Of a DNA stretch of 8,582 nucleotides, positions 1 through 7,023 are shown in pieces. This DNA comes from an uncultured Leptolyngbya sp. (GTDB lineage Bacteria; Cyanobacteriota; Cyanobacteriia; Phormidesmidales; Phormidesmidaceae). The stretch lies in assembly GCA_937899365.1 (NCBI GenBank), contig CALBPH010000527.1, forward strand, positions 1-8,582. Direction: 5' to 3'. Every line of letters begins with the position of its first letter. Within the stretch, counting starts at the first letter, position 1. The notes under the pieces were generated by a model, which searched no databases, had not been told where the DNA came from, and saw only the letters and a list, made by a program, of their open reading frames with translations. The translations under genes were made by a program, and so were the position numbers.

Positions 1-527
1 GTCAGCGCGGCATTAGCTTTGAGCCTGTGGTTTTCCAAGATGCTGATGCTGGCTATGCCGCCTACGACGAAGGCCGTTGCGAAGGCTTTACCTCTGATAA
101 ATCGCAGCTGGTTGCTCGCCGCAGCACCCTGAGTGAGCCCGAGGCCCACGTTCTGCTTGAGGTCACCATGTCCAAGGAGCCCCTAGGCCCTGTGACCATC
201 AACAATGACTCTGCCTGGTTTGATACCGTCAAGTGGGTCACCTATGGTCTGATTCAGGCTGAAGAGTTTGGTCTGACCGCTGACACCGTTGAAGCTGCCA
301 CCAGCAGTGAAGATCCAAATGTCCTGCGATTTGTTGGGGCAGAAGGCACCTTGGGGACTGATATGGGTCTACCCAATGACTTTATGCTGCGTGCGGTTAA
401 GCATGTTGGTAACTACGGTGAGATCTTTGAGCGCAACCTGGGTAAAGAGTCTCAGTTTGAACTTGAGCGTGGCCAGAATGCACTTTGGACCGATGGCGGC
501 CTAATGTACGCGCCTCCTTTCCGTTAG
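1..527 (+). CDS. natF: Amino acid ABC transporter substrate-binding protein, C-terminal part (NatF/AapJ type)
   Basis: This is the 3' end of a periplasmic solute-binding protein for a general/polar amino acid ABC importer. The frame is open to the left edge (first full codon at 3), so the gene begins outside the window and the GTG at 27 is an internal valine codon. About 174 residues are visible. They include the run YDEGRCEGFTSDKSQL and, further on, a segment with GPVTINND, WFDTVKWVTYGLIQAEE and a C-terminal NALWTDGGLMYAPPFR, all characteristic of the AapJ/BztA family. The signal peptide would lie upstream. The protein should capture amino acids and deliver them to the NatG-NatH-BgtA complex encoded downstream on the same strand. 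A strong terminator follows 45 bases after the stop codon, so this gene is probably transcribed separately from the permease genes, at least in part. The family call is secure; exact substrate range (acidic, neutral or broad) cannot be read from this fragment. Confidence 0.9.
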   Translation, partial: QRGISFEPVVFQDADAGYAAYDEGRCEGFTSDKSQLVARRSTLSEPEAHVLLEVTMSKEPLGPVTINNDSAWFDTVKWVTYGLIQAEEFGLTADTVEAATSSEDPNVLRFVGAEGTLGTDMGLPNDFMLRAVKHVGNYGEIFERNLGKESQFELERGQNALWTDGGLMYAPPFR

Positions 528-542
528 ACAATTGGTCGTAAC

Positions 543-561
543 GGCGTTTTTAACAGACGCC
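543..561 (+). repeat. Small hairpin just upstream of the natF terminator
   Basis: GGCGT (543-547) pairs with ACGCC (557-561) around a 9-base loop, 15 bases after the natF stop. It could add 3'-end stability to the natF transcript in tandem with the stronger hairpin that follows. The arms are short, so chance is possible. Confidence 0.35.
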
Positions 562-571
562 ATTCGATAAT

Positions 572-602
572 AAATAGGGGCCTGATGGGCCCCTATTTTT
601 TT
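572..602 (+). terminator. Rho-independent terminator after natF
   Basis: A perfect 11-bp stem is formed by AAATAGGGGCC (572-582) and GGCCCCTATTT (588-598), with a 5-base loop and a T-rich run up to 602. This is a classic intrinsic terminator reading on the + strand. It separates the binding-protein gene from the two permease genes of the same transporter. The likely consequence is more binding-protein mRNA than permease mRNA from the upstream promoter. Confidence 0.9.
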
Positions 603-629
603 ATTTCAAACCATGAAGTTGGTCCCACG

Positions 630-671
630 GTAGCCCATCGTACTGCGGCACCTAGGGAATTGCATTACGTT
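630..671 (+). promoter_or_regulatory. Candidate NtcA-activated promoter for natG-natH-bgtA
   Basis: GTAGCCCATCGTAC (630-643) is a perfect match to the NtcA palindrome GTA-N8-TAC. It is followed after exactly 22 bases by TACGTT (666-671), which fits the TAN3T -10 box of NtcA-activated cyanobacterial promoters. The expected transcription start is near 678, giving a leader of about 175 bases before natG at 854. The arrangement and the location right after the natF terminator both support the call. The six fixed bases alone would occur by chance about twice in a window this size; the correctly spaced -10 box and the position make it much more convincing. The rest of the 528-853 gap shows only the two hairpins described and no gene. 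Confidence 0.65.
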
Positions 672-853
672 TACTAACAGTTTTAATTGCGTGGGCGAAA
701 AAGGCTAGAATCTTGCCCTGTTGCAACCCTATGATGGGTGCACTCGGTGATTGATTAACCCATGTCTGCCGTTAGAAATGTGGTTTTTGGTAACCCAAGC
801 TTTTAACTCGGAATACGGTTTAAGTCCGTTTAGCTTCTCGGTATCTATGCGCT

Positions 854-2302
854 ATGGCCAGTCGAAGTAACAGTCCGATTTCTGGTATCCAGTCTCTGCT
901 TCGAGACGAACGCTTTTGGAAGATTGCTTTCCAGGCGTTGATTGTTTTGTTTGTGGTGGATTTGCTCTGGCATTTTTCAGCCACCTTGAATGACAACATG
1001 CTCGGTCGGGGCATCAATTTTGGTTTTGGCTTTCTTGGCAATCCAGCCGGATTTGCCATCGGTGAAAGTCTGCTGGACTATCAAGCCCAGGATGCCTACA
1101 GCAAAGTGATTCAAGTCGGCATCATTAACTCCCTGCGGGTGATGATTGTGGGGGTGATTCTGGCAACCACCGTAGGGATTACGGCAGGGGTAGCTAGTTT
1201 TTCAGATAACTGGCTGCTTTACAAAATTAGCCGGGCCTATGTCGGTCTGGTGCGAAATGTACCGCTGTTGCTGCAGCTGTTTTTCTGGTATCTGGCTGTT
1301 TTCTTTAGCTTTCCAGCGCCGAGGAATCCGTTTCTGTTTCCCAATGCCAACATGAGCTGGCTGGTCTTGAGCAAGAAGGGCATTTACATCCCTGGGCCTG
1401 CGTTTACCCCCGCCACCTGGACCGGCATAATTTTGCTGGCGGTGTCTTTGCTGTTGATTGGTCTGGTTTTTAACTCGGTTAAGGTGGTTCGTAGCGGCAG
1501 CTATCGAGGCGGCGTTGGCCCTCTGCTGGGCTATGGCTTTAGCCTACTGATGATACCGGTTCTGTTGGTGGCTGAGTTTTTCCTGTTATTTAATTGGGAT
1601 GCGGAGAAGGGCCTTTACTTCAAAGGGGCCTTTCCGTCGCTTATGTCTAGCCCTCAGGGGCTTTGGGTGATTGTCCTATTGGCGCTAATTATTCCCCTGG
1701 TGGTGCTCGCCCGATGGCGAACCCAGGTGATTGTAGAGCAGGGGCAGTCTGGCAAACCTCAGCTAGTTGCGATCGCACTTCTTCTTTTGCTTGGTCTTGG
1801 CATTTTACTGTTTGCCCTCGGCTGGGAGTCCCCCGTTGCCGCCCTTAAGGATGACGGTACCTTTACTGGCGGTGTTACCGGCGGTCTTAAGCTCTCCCTA
1901 GAATATGCAGCCATCGTTACAGGTCTGACATTCTATACCGGAGCCTTTATTGCCGAGATTGTTCGTGCTGGTATTCAGTCTGTGTCCCAGGGGCAATGGG
2001 AAGCCGCCCGTTCCCTGGGGTTAAATTCTGGTTTGGCCATGCGCATGGTGGTCTTTCCCCAGGCCCTCCGGGTAATTATCCCCCCCCTCAACAGTGAATT
2101 TGCCACCCTGGCCAAGAACTCCAGTTTGGCCCAGGCCATTGGCTACCCCGACCTCTACTCCGTGGCCAACACCACCTTTAACCAGACGGGGCGACCGGTG
2201 GAGGTCTTTTTGCTGATGATGGCCACCTATCTAATCATCAACCTTCTGATTTCGTTCAATATGAACCAACTCAACAGTGCTGTGCAGTTTAAGGAGCGGT
2301 AG
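854..2302 (+). CDS. natG: Amino acid ABC transporter permease (NatG/AapQ type)
   Basis: This is an inner-membrane subunit of the polar/general amino acid importer, 482 residues. A first membrane helix lies at about residues 24-42. The permease core carries the family stretches VGLVRNVPLLLQLFFWY and YTGAFIAEIVRAGIQSV. The cytoplasmic coupling (EAA) loop, which docks on the ATPase, starts at residue 383 as EAARSLGL and continues to FPQALRVIIPP. Between the first part of the core and the EAA half there are extra hydrophobic segments (roughly residues 195-325), making the protein longer than the approximately 400-residue rhizobial AapQ. The ATG at 854 is the natural start, although no good Shine-Dalgarno sequence precedes it. 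The gene is followed 5 bases later by natH, so the two are surely co-transcribed. A candidate NtcA promoter lies upstream. Confidence 0.9.
   Translation: MASRSNSPISGIQSLLRDERFWKIAFQALIVLFVVDLLWHFSATLNDNMLGRGINFGFGFLGNPAGFAIGESLLDYQAQDAYSKVIQVGIINSLRVMIVGVILATTVGITAGVASFSDNWLLYKISRAYVGLVRNVPLLLQLFFWYLAVFFSFPAPRNPFLFPNANMSWLVLSKKGIYIPGPAFTPATWTGIILLAVSLLLIGLVFNSVKVVRSGSYRGGVGPLLGYGFSLLMIPVLLVAEFFLLFNWDAEKGLYFKGAFPSLMSSPQGLWVIVLLALIIPLVVLARWRTQVIVEQGQSGKPQLVAIALLLLLGLGILLFALGWESPVAALKDDGTFTGGVTGGLKLSLEYAAIVTGLTFYTGAFIAEIVRAGIQSVSQGQWEAARSLGLNSGLAMRMVVFPQALRVIIPPLNSEFATLAKNSSLAQAIGYPDLYSVANTTFNQTGRPVEVFLLMMATYLIINLLISFNMNQLNSAVQFKER
1769..1776. repeat. HIP1 octamer GCGATCGC
   Basis: This is a perfect copy of the highly iterated palindrome that is over-represented in many cyanobacterial genomes, here inside natG. 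It supports the cyanobacterial origin of the window. Confidence 0.8.
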
Positions 2303-2307
2303 AGGAC

Positions 2308-3903
2308 ATGACAACAACTTCACCCAATACACCTCTAGTTGTAGAGTCAAGTCCGCCGCCCATAGCCCAGTCAGGACCTGTGGCCTGGCTCCGAAAGCAT
2401 CTGTTTAATACCTGGTACAACACCCTGCTGACGGTGATTTTGGCCGTGGTCATGCTGTTGGCCGTTTGGGGGATGTTTAACTGGGCGTTTCGTCTGGCCG
2501 AATGGGCGGTCGTTCCCAATAACCTGGCTCTGTTTATGTCCGGGCGTTATCCAGCGGCGCAGCGCTCACGCATTTGGGCCATGCTGGGGGTCAATGTAGC
2601 CATGGCCGGTGTCACGTGGGGCTTGCTCGCTCGCAATCAGGCTCAGCTGTTTGGGCGCAGCATTTTAATCGGCGTGGGCATTCTCTGTGCTGGGCTGATT
2701 ATTTTTCCCCTGACTCGCCCATCGGCCGTGGCCCTAATTGGCATGGTGGTGTTAACCCTGGCCTGCGCCTGGGGCGGAAAAGCTCTGGGGCAGCGAAAGC
2801 TGAATCTGACCCAGTTTCTCTCAGCTGCCTGGTTCCTGGTCTATTCCATCTCATTGCTGATTTTGGCCGGGGGGGATATCCGCAACAGTCTGCTGTTTTT
2901 AGTGGCCACCATCGTCCTAAGTATTTGGCTGGCTTCCATTGTCTTTAATGTGCTAACCAAGTTCTCTGTGGTTGATGCCATTAGTGGCAACACGGTCGGT
3001 ATTTGGGCCATGCGGGTGCTTTGGTTTGGCGGCAGTTTAGCCCTGTTCTTGCCGGTGTATGGGTTTCTGAATGTTCCCTTACCCCTCAAGATTGTCACCA
3101 TGGTGACGTACATTGCCTTTGTCTCATTGCTGGTGCCAATTTTGGCCGACCGCAGAACCCTGACCACCTTTGTGGTAGCTGCATCAATGTTTGGTCTGGG
3201 GTGCTTTCTCATTACTGTGGTGGCCGATCTGATTGGCGGTACCCTTGGGCTTCAGGCCATTGGCACCAATAACTGGGGTGGTTTAACGCTGACGCTATTT
3301 TTAGCGATTACGGGTATTGCCCTATGTTTTCCCATCGGTGTTTTGATGGCCCTGGGGCGACGCAGTAATCTACCGATTATTAAGGGCCTATCCATTGCCT
3401 ACATTGAGCTAATTCGCGGGGTGCCGCTGATCTCAATTTTGTTTATGGGGCAGGTGATGATTCCGTTGTTTTTGCCAGAAGGGGTGCGGCCTGACAACAT
3501 TGTGCGGGCCATCGTGGGGCTTACCCTGTTTAGTTCCGCCTACCTGGCAGAAAACGTTCGAGCGGGTCTCCAGGCCATTCCCCGAGGGCAGTCAGAAGCG
3601 GCGGCCTCTTTAGGGCTTAATAATCCCCTCACCCTGTCGCTAATCGTATTACCCCAGGCCCTAAAAACCGCTATTCCCGCGATTGTGGGTCAGTTTATTA
3701 GTCTTTTCCAAGACACGACGCTGTTGGGCATTGTCGGGCTGGTGGAGCTGCTGGGTATTAGTAATAGCATTTTGGCGAATCCAAAATACTTGGGGGATTA
3801 TTCCGAAGCCTATCTCTTTATTGCCATGCTCTATTGGTTCTTCTGCTACGCCATGTCTCTGGGCAGCCGTCGCATCGAACTTGCGTTAAATACTGAACGG
3901 TAA
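2308..3903 (+). CDS. natH: Amino acid ABC transporter permease (NatH/AapM type)
   Basis: This is the second inner-membrane permease subunit, expected to pair with NatG to form the translocation path. It has 531 residues. An N-terminal helix lies near residues 36-58, followed by the family feature LFMSGRYP. The typical permease core begins around residue 322 (NNWGGLTLTLFLAITGI), continues with ELIRGVPLISILFMGQV and FLPEG, and has the EAA loop at residues 430-437 (EAAASLGL). Between about residues 120 and 310 there is a long series of additional hydrophobic helices. This makes it about 150 residues longer than rhizobial AapM, as I recall that protein. AAGGAG at 2291-2296, inside the end of natG, is a good ribosome binding site 11 bases before the ATG, consistent with coupled translation. 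The stop is followed by an 80-base gap to bgtA. The family call is firm; the role of the inserted helices is unknown. Confidence 0.9.
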   Translation: MTTTSPNTPLVVESSPPPIAQSGPVAWLRKHLFNTWYNTLLTVILAVVMLLAVWGMFNWAFRLAEWAVVPNNLALFMSGRYPAAQRSRIWAMLGVNVAMAGVTWGLLARNQAQLFGRSILIGVGILCAGLIIFPLTRPSAVALIGMVVLTLACAWGGKALGQRKLNLTQFLSAAWFLVYSISLLILAGGDIRNSLLFLVATIVLSIWLASIVFNVLTKFSVVDAISGNTVGIWAMRVLWFGGSLALFLPVYGFLNVPLPLKIVTMVTYIAFVSLLVPILADRRTLTTFVVAASMFGLGCFLITVVADLIGGTLGLQAIGTNNWGGLTLTLFLAITGIALCFPIGVLMALGRRSNLPIIKGLSIAYIELIRGVPLISILFMGQVMIPLFLPEGVRPDNIVRAIVGLTLFSSAYLAENVRAGLQAIPRGQSEAAASLGLNNPLTLSLIVLPQALKTAIPAIVGQFISLFQDTTLLGIVGLVELLGISNSILANPKYLGDYSEAYLFIAMLYWFFCYAMSLGSRRIELALNTER

Positions 3904-3970
3904 AACGACAAAAATCTGTTAAATCCCGTGTCGAGGGTAGTAACGCCACGGGTTGTAAATGCCAAAATAT

Positions 3971-3975
3971 GAGGA
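3971..3975 (+). promoter_or_regulatory. Ribosome binding site deciding the bgtA start
   Basis: GAGGA sits 8 bases before the ATG at 3984. It overlaps the alternative in-frame ATG at 3969, which has no purine-rich site of its own. This favours 3984 as the true start. Confidence 0.65.
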
Positions 3976-3983
3976 CCCATACG

Positions 3984-4781
3984 ATGACCCAAACTGATAT
4001 GACCATGACCAATCAGTCCAACGGCCAGTCTAATGGCAACGTCGGCAGTGAGGCTGTGATTGTTGCTAAGGATGTGGAGAAGTGGTACGACAACGGTTTT
4101 AACGTGCTCAAGGGCGTCAGCTTAGATGTCTATAAGGGTGAAGTGGTTGTGGTGATGGGGCCATCGGGGTCAGGTAAGTCCACTTTTATCCGTACCTTTA
4201 ATGCCCTAGAGCCCTATCAGAAGGGTAAAATTACCATCGATGGCATTGAGATTTCCCACGACCTCAAGAACATTGAAGAAGTTCGGCGGGAAGTGGGTAT
4301 GGTGTTTCAGCAGTTTAATCTGTTCCCTCACCTGACGGTTTTGCAAAATGTCACCCTGGCTCCTATTTGGGTGCGTAAGCAAAAGAAACGGGAGGCGGAA
4401 GAAATTGCCATGCAGCTGCTAGAGCGGGTGGGAATTTTGGCCCAGGCCAATAAGTTTCCGGGTCAGATGTCCGGTGGTCAGCAGCAGCGGGTTGCGATCG
4501 CACGTTCCCTGGCCATGCAGCCCAAAATTATGCTATTTGACGAGCCCACCTCTGCCCTAGACCCTGAAATGGTGCGTGAGGTGCTAGACGTTATGCGAGG
4601 TCTGGCCGACTCTGGTATGACCATGGTGTGTGTCACCCACGAGGTGGGCTTTGCCCGCGAGGTGGCCGACCGGGTAGTACTGATGGATGAGGGCCTCCTA
4701 GTAGAAGAGAACACCCCAGACGAGTTCTTTAACAATCCCCAAGAAGATCGCTCCAAGAAATTCCTATCTCAGATTCTATAG
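3984..4781 (+). CDS. bgtA: Amino acid ABC transporter ATP-binding protein (BgtA/AapP type)
   Basis: This is the cytoplasmic ATPase that powers the NatF-NatG-NatH importer, 265 residues from the preferred start (270 from the ATG at 3969). All nucleotide-binding motifs are present in order: Walker A GPSGSGKST (59-67), Q-loop glutamine at 109 in VFQQFNLFPH, signature MSGGQ (162-166), Walker B IMLFDE (182-187), D-loop SALD (190-193) and switch histidine 219 in VTHEVGFA. This is the standard pattern of polar amino acid (PAAT) family ATPases. The N-terminal tail of about 22 residues is rich in Asn, Gln, Ser and Thr and precedes the conserved fold; it may be disordered. In Anabaena the BgtA ATPase is shared between two importers (N-II and Bgt), so this copy might also serve a permease encoded elsewhere; that is inference. 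It is the last gene of the transporter unit. Confidence 0.92.
   Translation: MTQTDMTMTNQSNGQSNGNVGSEAVIVAKDVEKWYDNGFNVLKGVSLDVYKGEVVVVMGPSGSGKSTFIRTFNALEPYQKGKITIDGIEISHDLKNIEEVRREVGMVFQQFNLFPHLTVLQNVTLAPIWVRKQKKREAEEIAMQLLERVGILAQANKFPGQMSGGQQQRVAIARSLAMQPKIMLFDEPTSALDPEMVREVLDVMRGLADSGMTMVCVTHEVGFAREVADRVVLMDEGLLVEENTPDEFFNNPQEDRSKKFLSQIL
4494..4501. repeat. HIP1 octamer GCGATCGC
   Basis: Second perfect HIP1 palindrome, within bgtA just after the signature-motif codons. I saw no other perfect copy in the window; GCGATCGT near 7825 is one base off. Confidence 0.8.
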
Positions 4782-4893
4782 GCCGACTGCCTGACAATTT
4801 TCTGAGATCGTTGCCGTGCGTAAGGTAGATGATTCGAATATCGGTGGGTTTTGAACTCAGAGCAAGCCATACAGCTAACTTAGTGCAAGATCT

Positions 4894-4931
4894 GGGCAAA
4901 ACCCACCAGCTATGCTGCCCAGGTTTTGCCC
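4894..4931. repeat. Large hairpin at the convergent bgtA / small membrane protein junction
   Basis: GGGCAAAACC (4894-4903) and GGTTTTGCCC (4922-4931) are perfect 10-base inverted arms. Inside them CAGC (4907-4910) and GCTG (4914-4917) form a second stem around TAT. The structure lies 113 bases after bgtA and 39 bases after the stop of the opposite-strand gene, so it could terminate transcription from both sides. Neither side has a clear U-tract, so factor-assisted termination or RNA stabilisation are alternatives. Confidence 0.5.
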
Positions 4932-4969
4932 TAGTTGTTATAGGGCACGATCTAGAGAACAAATCTTCT

Positions 4970-5167
4970 TCACATAAATACGATAGTTACGACCATATTG
5001 AGTACCACAGCCAGGACAACTCCGACTAAAAGCCAGGGCCAATGAGCTTTGACTAGCACGATTACATCACGCTGGCTAAAATCACCAGACTTCAAAGAAA
5101 TCGCAACTGCCTCTGCAAAGCAGACAGCAGCCAGGACAATAAGCCATAGCCAGGATAAGATACCCAT
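4970..5167 (-). CDS. Small two-helix membrane protein, unknown function
   Basis: This is a 65-residue protein with two clear hydrophobic segments, about residues 4-23 and 42-64. They are joined by a short polar loop with SLKSGDFSQRD and KAHWPW. The layout predicts a hairpin in the membrane with both ends on the same side. I do not recognise the family. It begins 68 bases after the stop of the ATPase/nuclease-like gene on the same strand, so the two may share a transcript. An AGGA lies only 3 bases before the ATG, closer than ideal. The strong TM pattern argues that the frame is real, but it is short and could still be a chance ORF. The overlapping + strand frames are judged to be shadows. Confidence 0.5.
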   Translation of the reverse strand: MGILSWLWLIVLAAVCFAEAVAISLKSGDFSQRDVIVLVKAHWPWLLVGVVLAVVLNMVVTIVFM

Positions 5168-5235
5168 TATTCCTATGATGTTGATAGAGCACCGACCTAG
5201 TCAACTACATAAATTGGTGTATCGATTCCAGAGGT

Positions 5236-6780
5236 CTATCCATAAATTACGGTAACTGGGCGGTTCGCTTGAGTTTTAGCCTCTTCTACTCTGGTCCGTT
5301 TTTCAATGGGGGGCTGATTCTCACGTTGGTCAAAAATGACTAGCCAGCCACTGTCTAAATCTAAGCCACTCAGATACTGATCCAGCTGCTCTAGACCACG
5401 TTGTAATGGGTTGGCCTGACCCTGTCGCCACACTTTAAGTTCAATGGCTAGGGTCGTTGTTCGATAGCGCAAACACAAATCCATGCGGCCAGAACCAATG
5501 GCGTACTCTCGCTCTAGGGTGCCGCCGCCGTTGATGACACGATGTAAAAAGGCCATTATGACAATATGGGGAGCAATCTCATGGTATGCGACGCCCTTGA
5601 GTAGGGGTTGACCATTTTGTCGCCAGAAAGTGATAAACGCATCCCGTAGAGCAACAGTATCTAATTCACCAGCGTCGGTTAACCAGCTTGGGGTTAAAAC
5701 ACCGAGGGAGACTTCGGTGGTAAAAGTAAGGAAGCGAGGTAAAATCTCTCGATAAATGGGATTAGCAATAGCTAAGTTGCCGGTTGCATCAATGTGGCAC
5801 AGTCCTAGGTCAAGTAAAAATTCCACATCATCGTTGGGGACCGTCCCCAGCGGCTGCCCTAACAACATCGGTTCAATAATTGCGCGCACTCGCGATTCGT
5901 TTAGGCGTTCAGCAAGACTATCAATATGGGTGTCGCGGCGTTTGATAAGAATCTCTTTAGCGATATTTATTAATTCTATATCGATGGTTTTAGTCGGGTC
6001 CTCGGCAAGTTCTTCAACAATCTCTTTAGCAATTGCATTGACTAGCCAGGGCTGGCCCTGGGTGAGATCGAATACTCGATCGATGGCTTTTGGGGTAAAT
6101 TGTTGGCCAGTATCATCGGTATGTTGCTTGTAGAGCTTTGCAATTTCACTCAGGCTAAAATTACGAACCGTGAGAGAAGCAACTTTAATGTTAAACGGAC
6201 TGGCGGTGTTGAGCCGATTGCTACCACCGCTGGCAATTTTGTAATCGCGCACATCCCGCAGACCGATTAATGCCAAAGCATGGGGAAAGTGATTAGGGCG
6301 ACGGGAAGCTCCATCCCGTAGCTGACGCAGAATGCTTAGTAAGACATCCCCTTGTAACGAGTCGATTTCATCAATGAAAACAACTAGCGGACGTGGGGAA
6401 GATTCTGCCCAGGTTTGGAGTGCCGTACTCAAGTAGCCGTCGCTAGGCAGGTTGGACCAGTTGGGATGGAGGTCAGGGGGTAGCCAGGCGTTGATGGCCC
6501 CTTGCCAGGATGCAAGGATAGCTTGCTGAGCAGCCGCTATATCATTATGAAAAGCTGCTCCGACTTCGACAGACAACATAATGGCGGTGTATTGTCCGCT
6601 AGCAGTGAGCTGCTGGGCCAGGGTGAGCATGGCGGTGGTTTTACCGACCTGGCGCGGTGCATGGATGACGATGTAGCCCTGCTGGTTGATGATGCGCTGC
6701 ACCCTGGGGAGTCGCTCTAGGGGCGGCAACATGTAGTGGTATTCAGGGCGGCAGGGACCTGCAGTGTTAAACCAGCGCAT
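5236..6780 (-). CDS. P-loop ATPase with C-terminal PD-(D/E)XK nuclease-like domain
   Basis: This is a 514-residue cytoplasmic protein. The N-terminus carries FNTAGPCRPEYHYMLPP, a leader I recognise from a family of cyanobacterial and other bacterial AAA-like ATPases, which supports the start at 6780 even though no Shine-Dalgarno sequence precedes it. Walker A is APRQVGKTT (41-49) and Walker B is LVVFIDEID (132-140). A later TQGQPWLVNAIAKE resembles the GxP-type segment of STAND/AAA ATPases. The last 95 residues look like a PD-(D/E)XK fold: Glu425, then GRMD with Asp434, then the ELK motif Glu447-Leu-Lys449, then QLDQY (465-469), which fits the QxxxY motif of RecB-like nucleases. Catalytic residues therefore appear intact, but nuclease activity is inferred, not shown. 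A TACAAT at 6805-6810 (minus strand) could be a -10 box, without a convincing -35. Biological role is unknown; mobile-element or defence functions are possible. Confidence 0.8.
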   Translation of the reverse strand: MRWFNTAGPCRPEYHYMLPPLERLPRVQRIINQQGYIVIHAPRQVGKTTAMLTLAQQLTASGQYTAIMLSVEVGAAFHNDIAAAQQAILASWQGAINAWLPPDLHPNWSNLPSDGYLSTALQTWAESSPRPLVVFIDEIDSLQGDVLLSILRQLRDGASRRPNHFPHALALIGLRDVRDYKIASGGSNRLNTASPFNIKVASLTVRNFSLSEIAKLYKQHTDDTGQQFTPKAIDRVFDLTQGQPWLVNAIAKEIVEELAEDPTKTIDIELINIAKEILIKRRDTHIDSLAERLNESRVRAIIEPMLLGQPLGTVPNDDVEFLLDLGLCHIDATGNLAIANPIYREILPRFLTFTTEVSLGVLTPSWLTDAGELDTVALRDAFITFWRQNGQPLLKGVAYHEIAPHIVIMAFLHRVINGGGTLEREYAIGSGRMDLCLRYRTTTLAIELKVWRQGQANPLQRGLEQLDQYLSGLDLDSGWLVIFDQRENQPPIEKRTRVEEAKTQANRPVTVIYG

Positions 6781-6854
6781 GGAAGGGCGAGAAGGGGTGG
6801 CTCTATTGTAAGGGTTTGACCAGAGTGGTTAGCTTCTCATTGTGGGAACTGCTT

Positions 6855-6877
6855 ACTCTAGTAGGTTTACTAAGAGT
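6855..6877. repeat. Imperfect inverted repeat upstream of the ATPase gene
   Basis: ACTCTAGTA (6855-6863) and TACTAAGAGT (6868-6877) are inverted arms with a single bulged base and a 4-base loop. It sits about 75-100 bases before the ATPase/nuclease-like gene and could be an operator or leader hairpin. Nothing further supports a function. Confidence 0.35.
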
Positions 6878-6950
6878 ACGTTTTAACCCATGCCGAGTTC
6901 GACCTTTGCTTTTAACCTACAAAATACAGAAAACCACTGGCCTAATTGTC

Positions 6951-6991
6951 AAAAAGAAAATCCCCAGGGCAGGAGAGAAACCCTAGGGATT
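6951..6991 (-). terminator. Rho-independent terminator after the psb34-psb35 unit
   Basis: On the minus strand an 11-bp stem is made from 6991-6981 and 6969-6959, with an 11-base loop. The only imperfect pair is a G-U wobble in the minus-strand RNA (it would be a C-A mismatch on the + strand). It is followed by a T-rich run opposite AAAAAGAAAA (6951-6960). Both the wobble and the T-run show it works on the minus strand. It lies 32 bases after the psb35-like stop. Confidence 0.9.
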
Positions 6992-7023
6992 GATTAACAA
7001 GTTCAAGGGGAGAGTCTCATTGC

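Noticed and set aside
27..527. GTG at 27 as a gene start
   Set aside because: The frame is open to the window edge and the residues before it continue the binding-protein fold, so this is an internal valine.
3925..3952. Hairpin CCCGTG / CACGGG between natH and bgtA
   Set aside because: Only 6 bp with a 16-base loop and no T-run; not convincing as a terminator, and bgtA very likely stays in the operon.
3969..3983. ATG at 3969 as the bgtA start
   Set aside because: It has no ribosome binding site, while GAGGA fits the ATG at 3984; still possible but less likely.
4766..4808. 8-base inverted repeat ATCTCAGA / TCTGAGAT spanning the bgtA stop codon
   Set aside because: The arms are 27 bases apart and partly coding; expected to occur by chance at this length.
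4829..5255. Two + strand frames overlapping the small membrane protein
   Set aside because: Low-complexity composition without domain or membrane pattern; opposite-strand shadows.
6805..6810. TACAAT as a promoter -10 box for the ATPase gene
   Set aside because: No matching -35 at 16-18 bases and no other support; mentioned only as a weak possibility in the gene entry.
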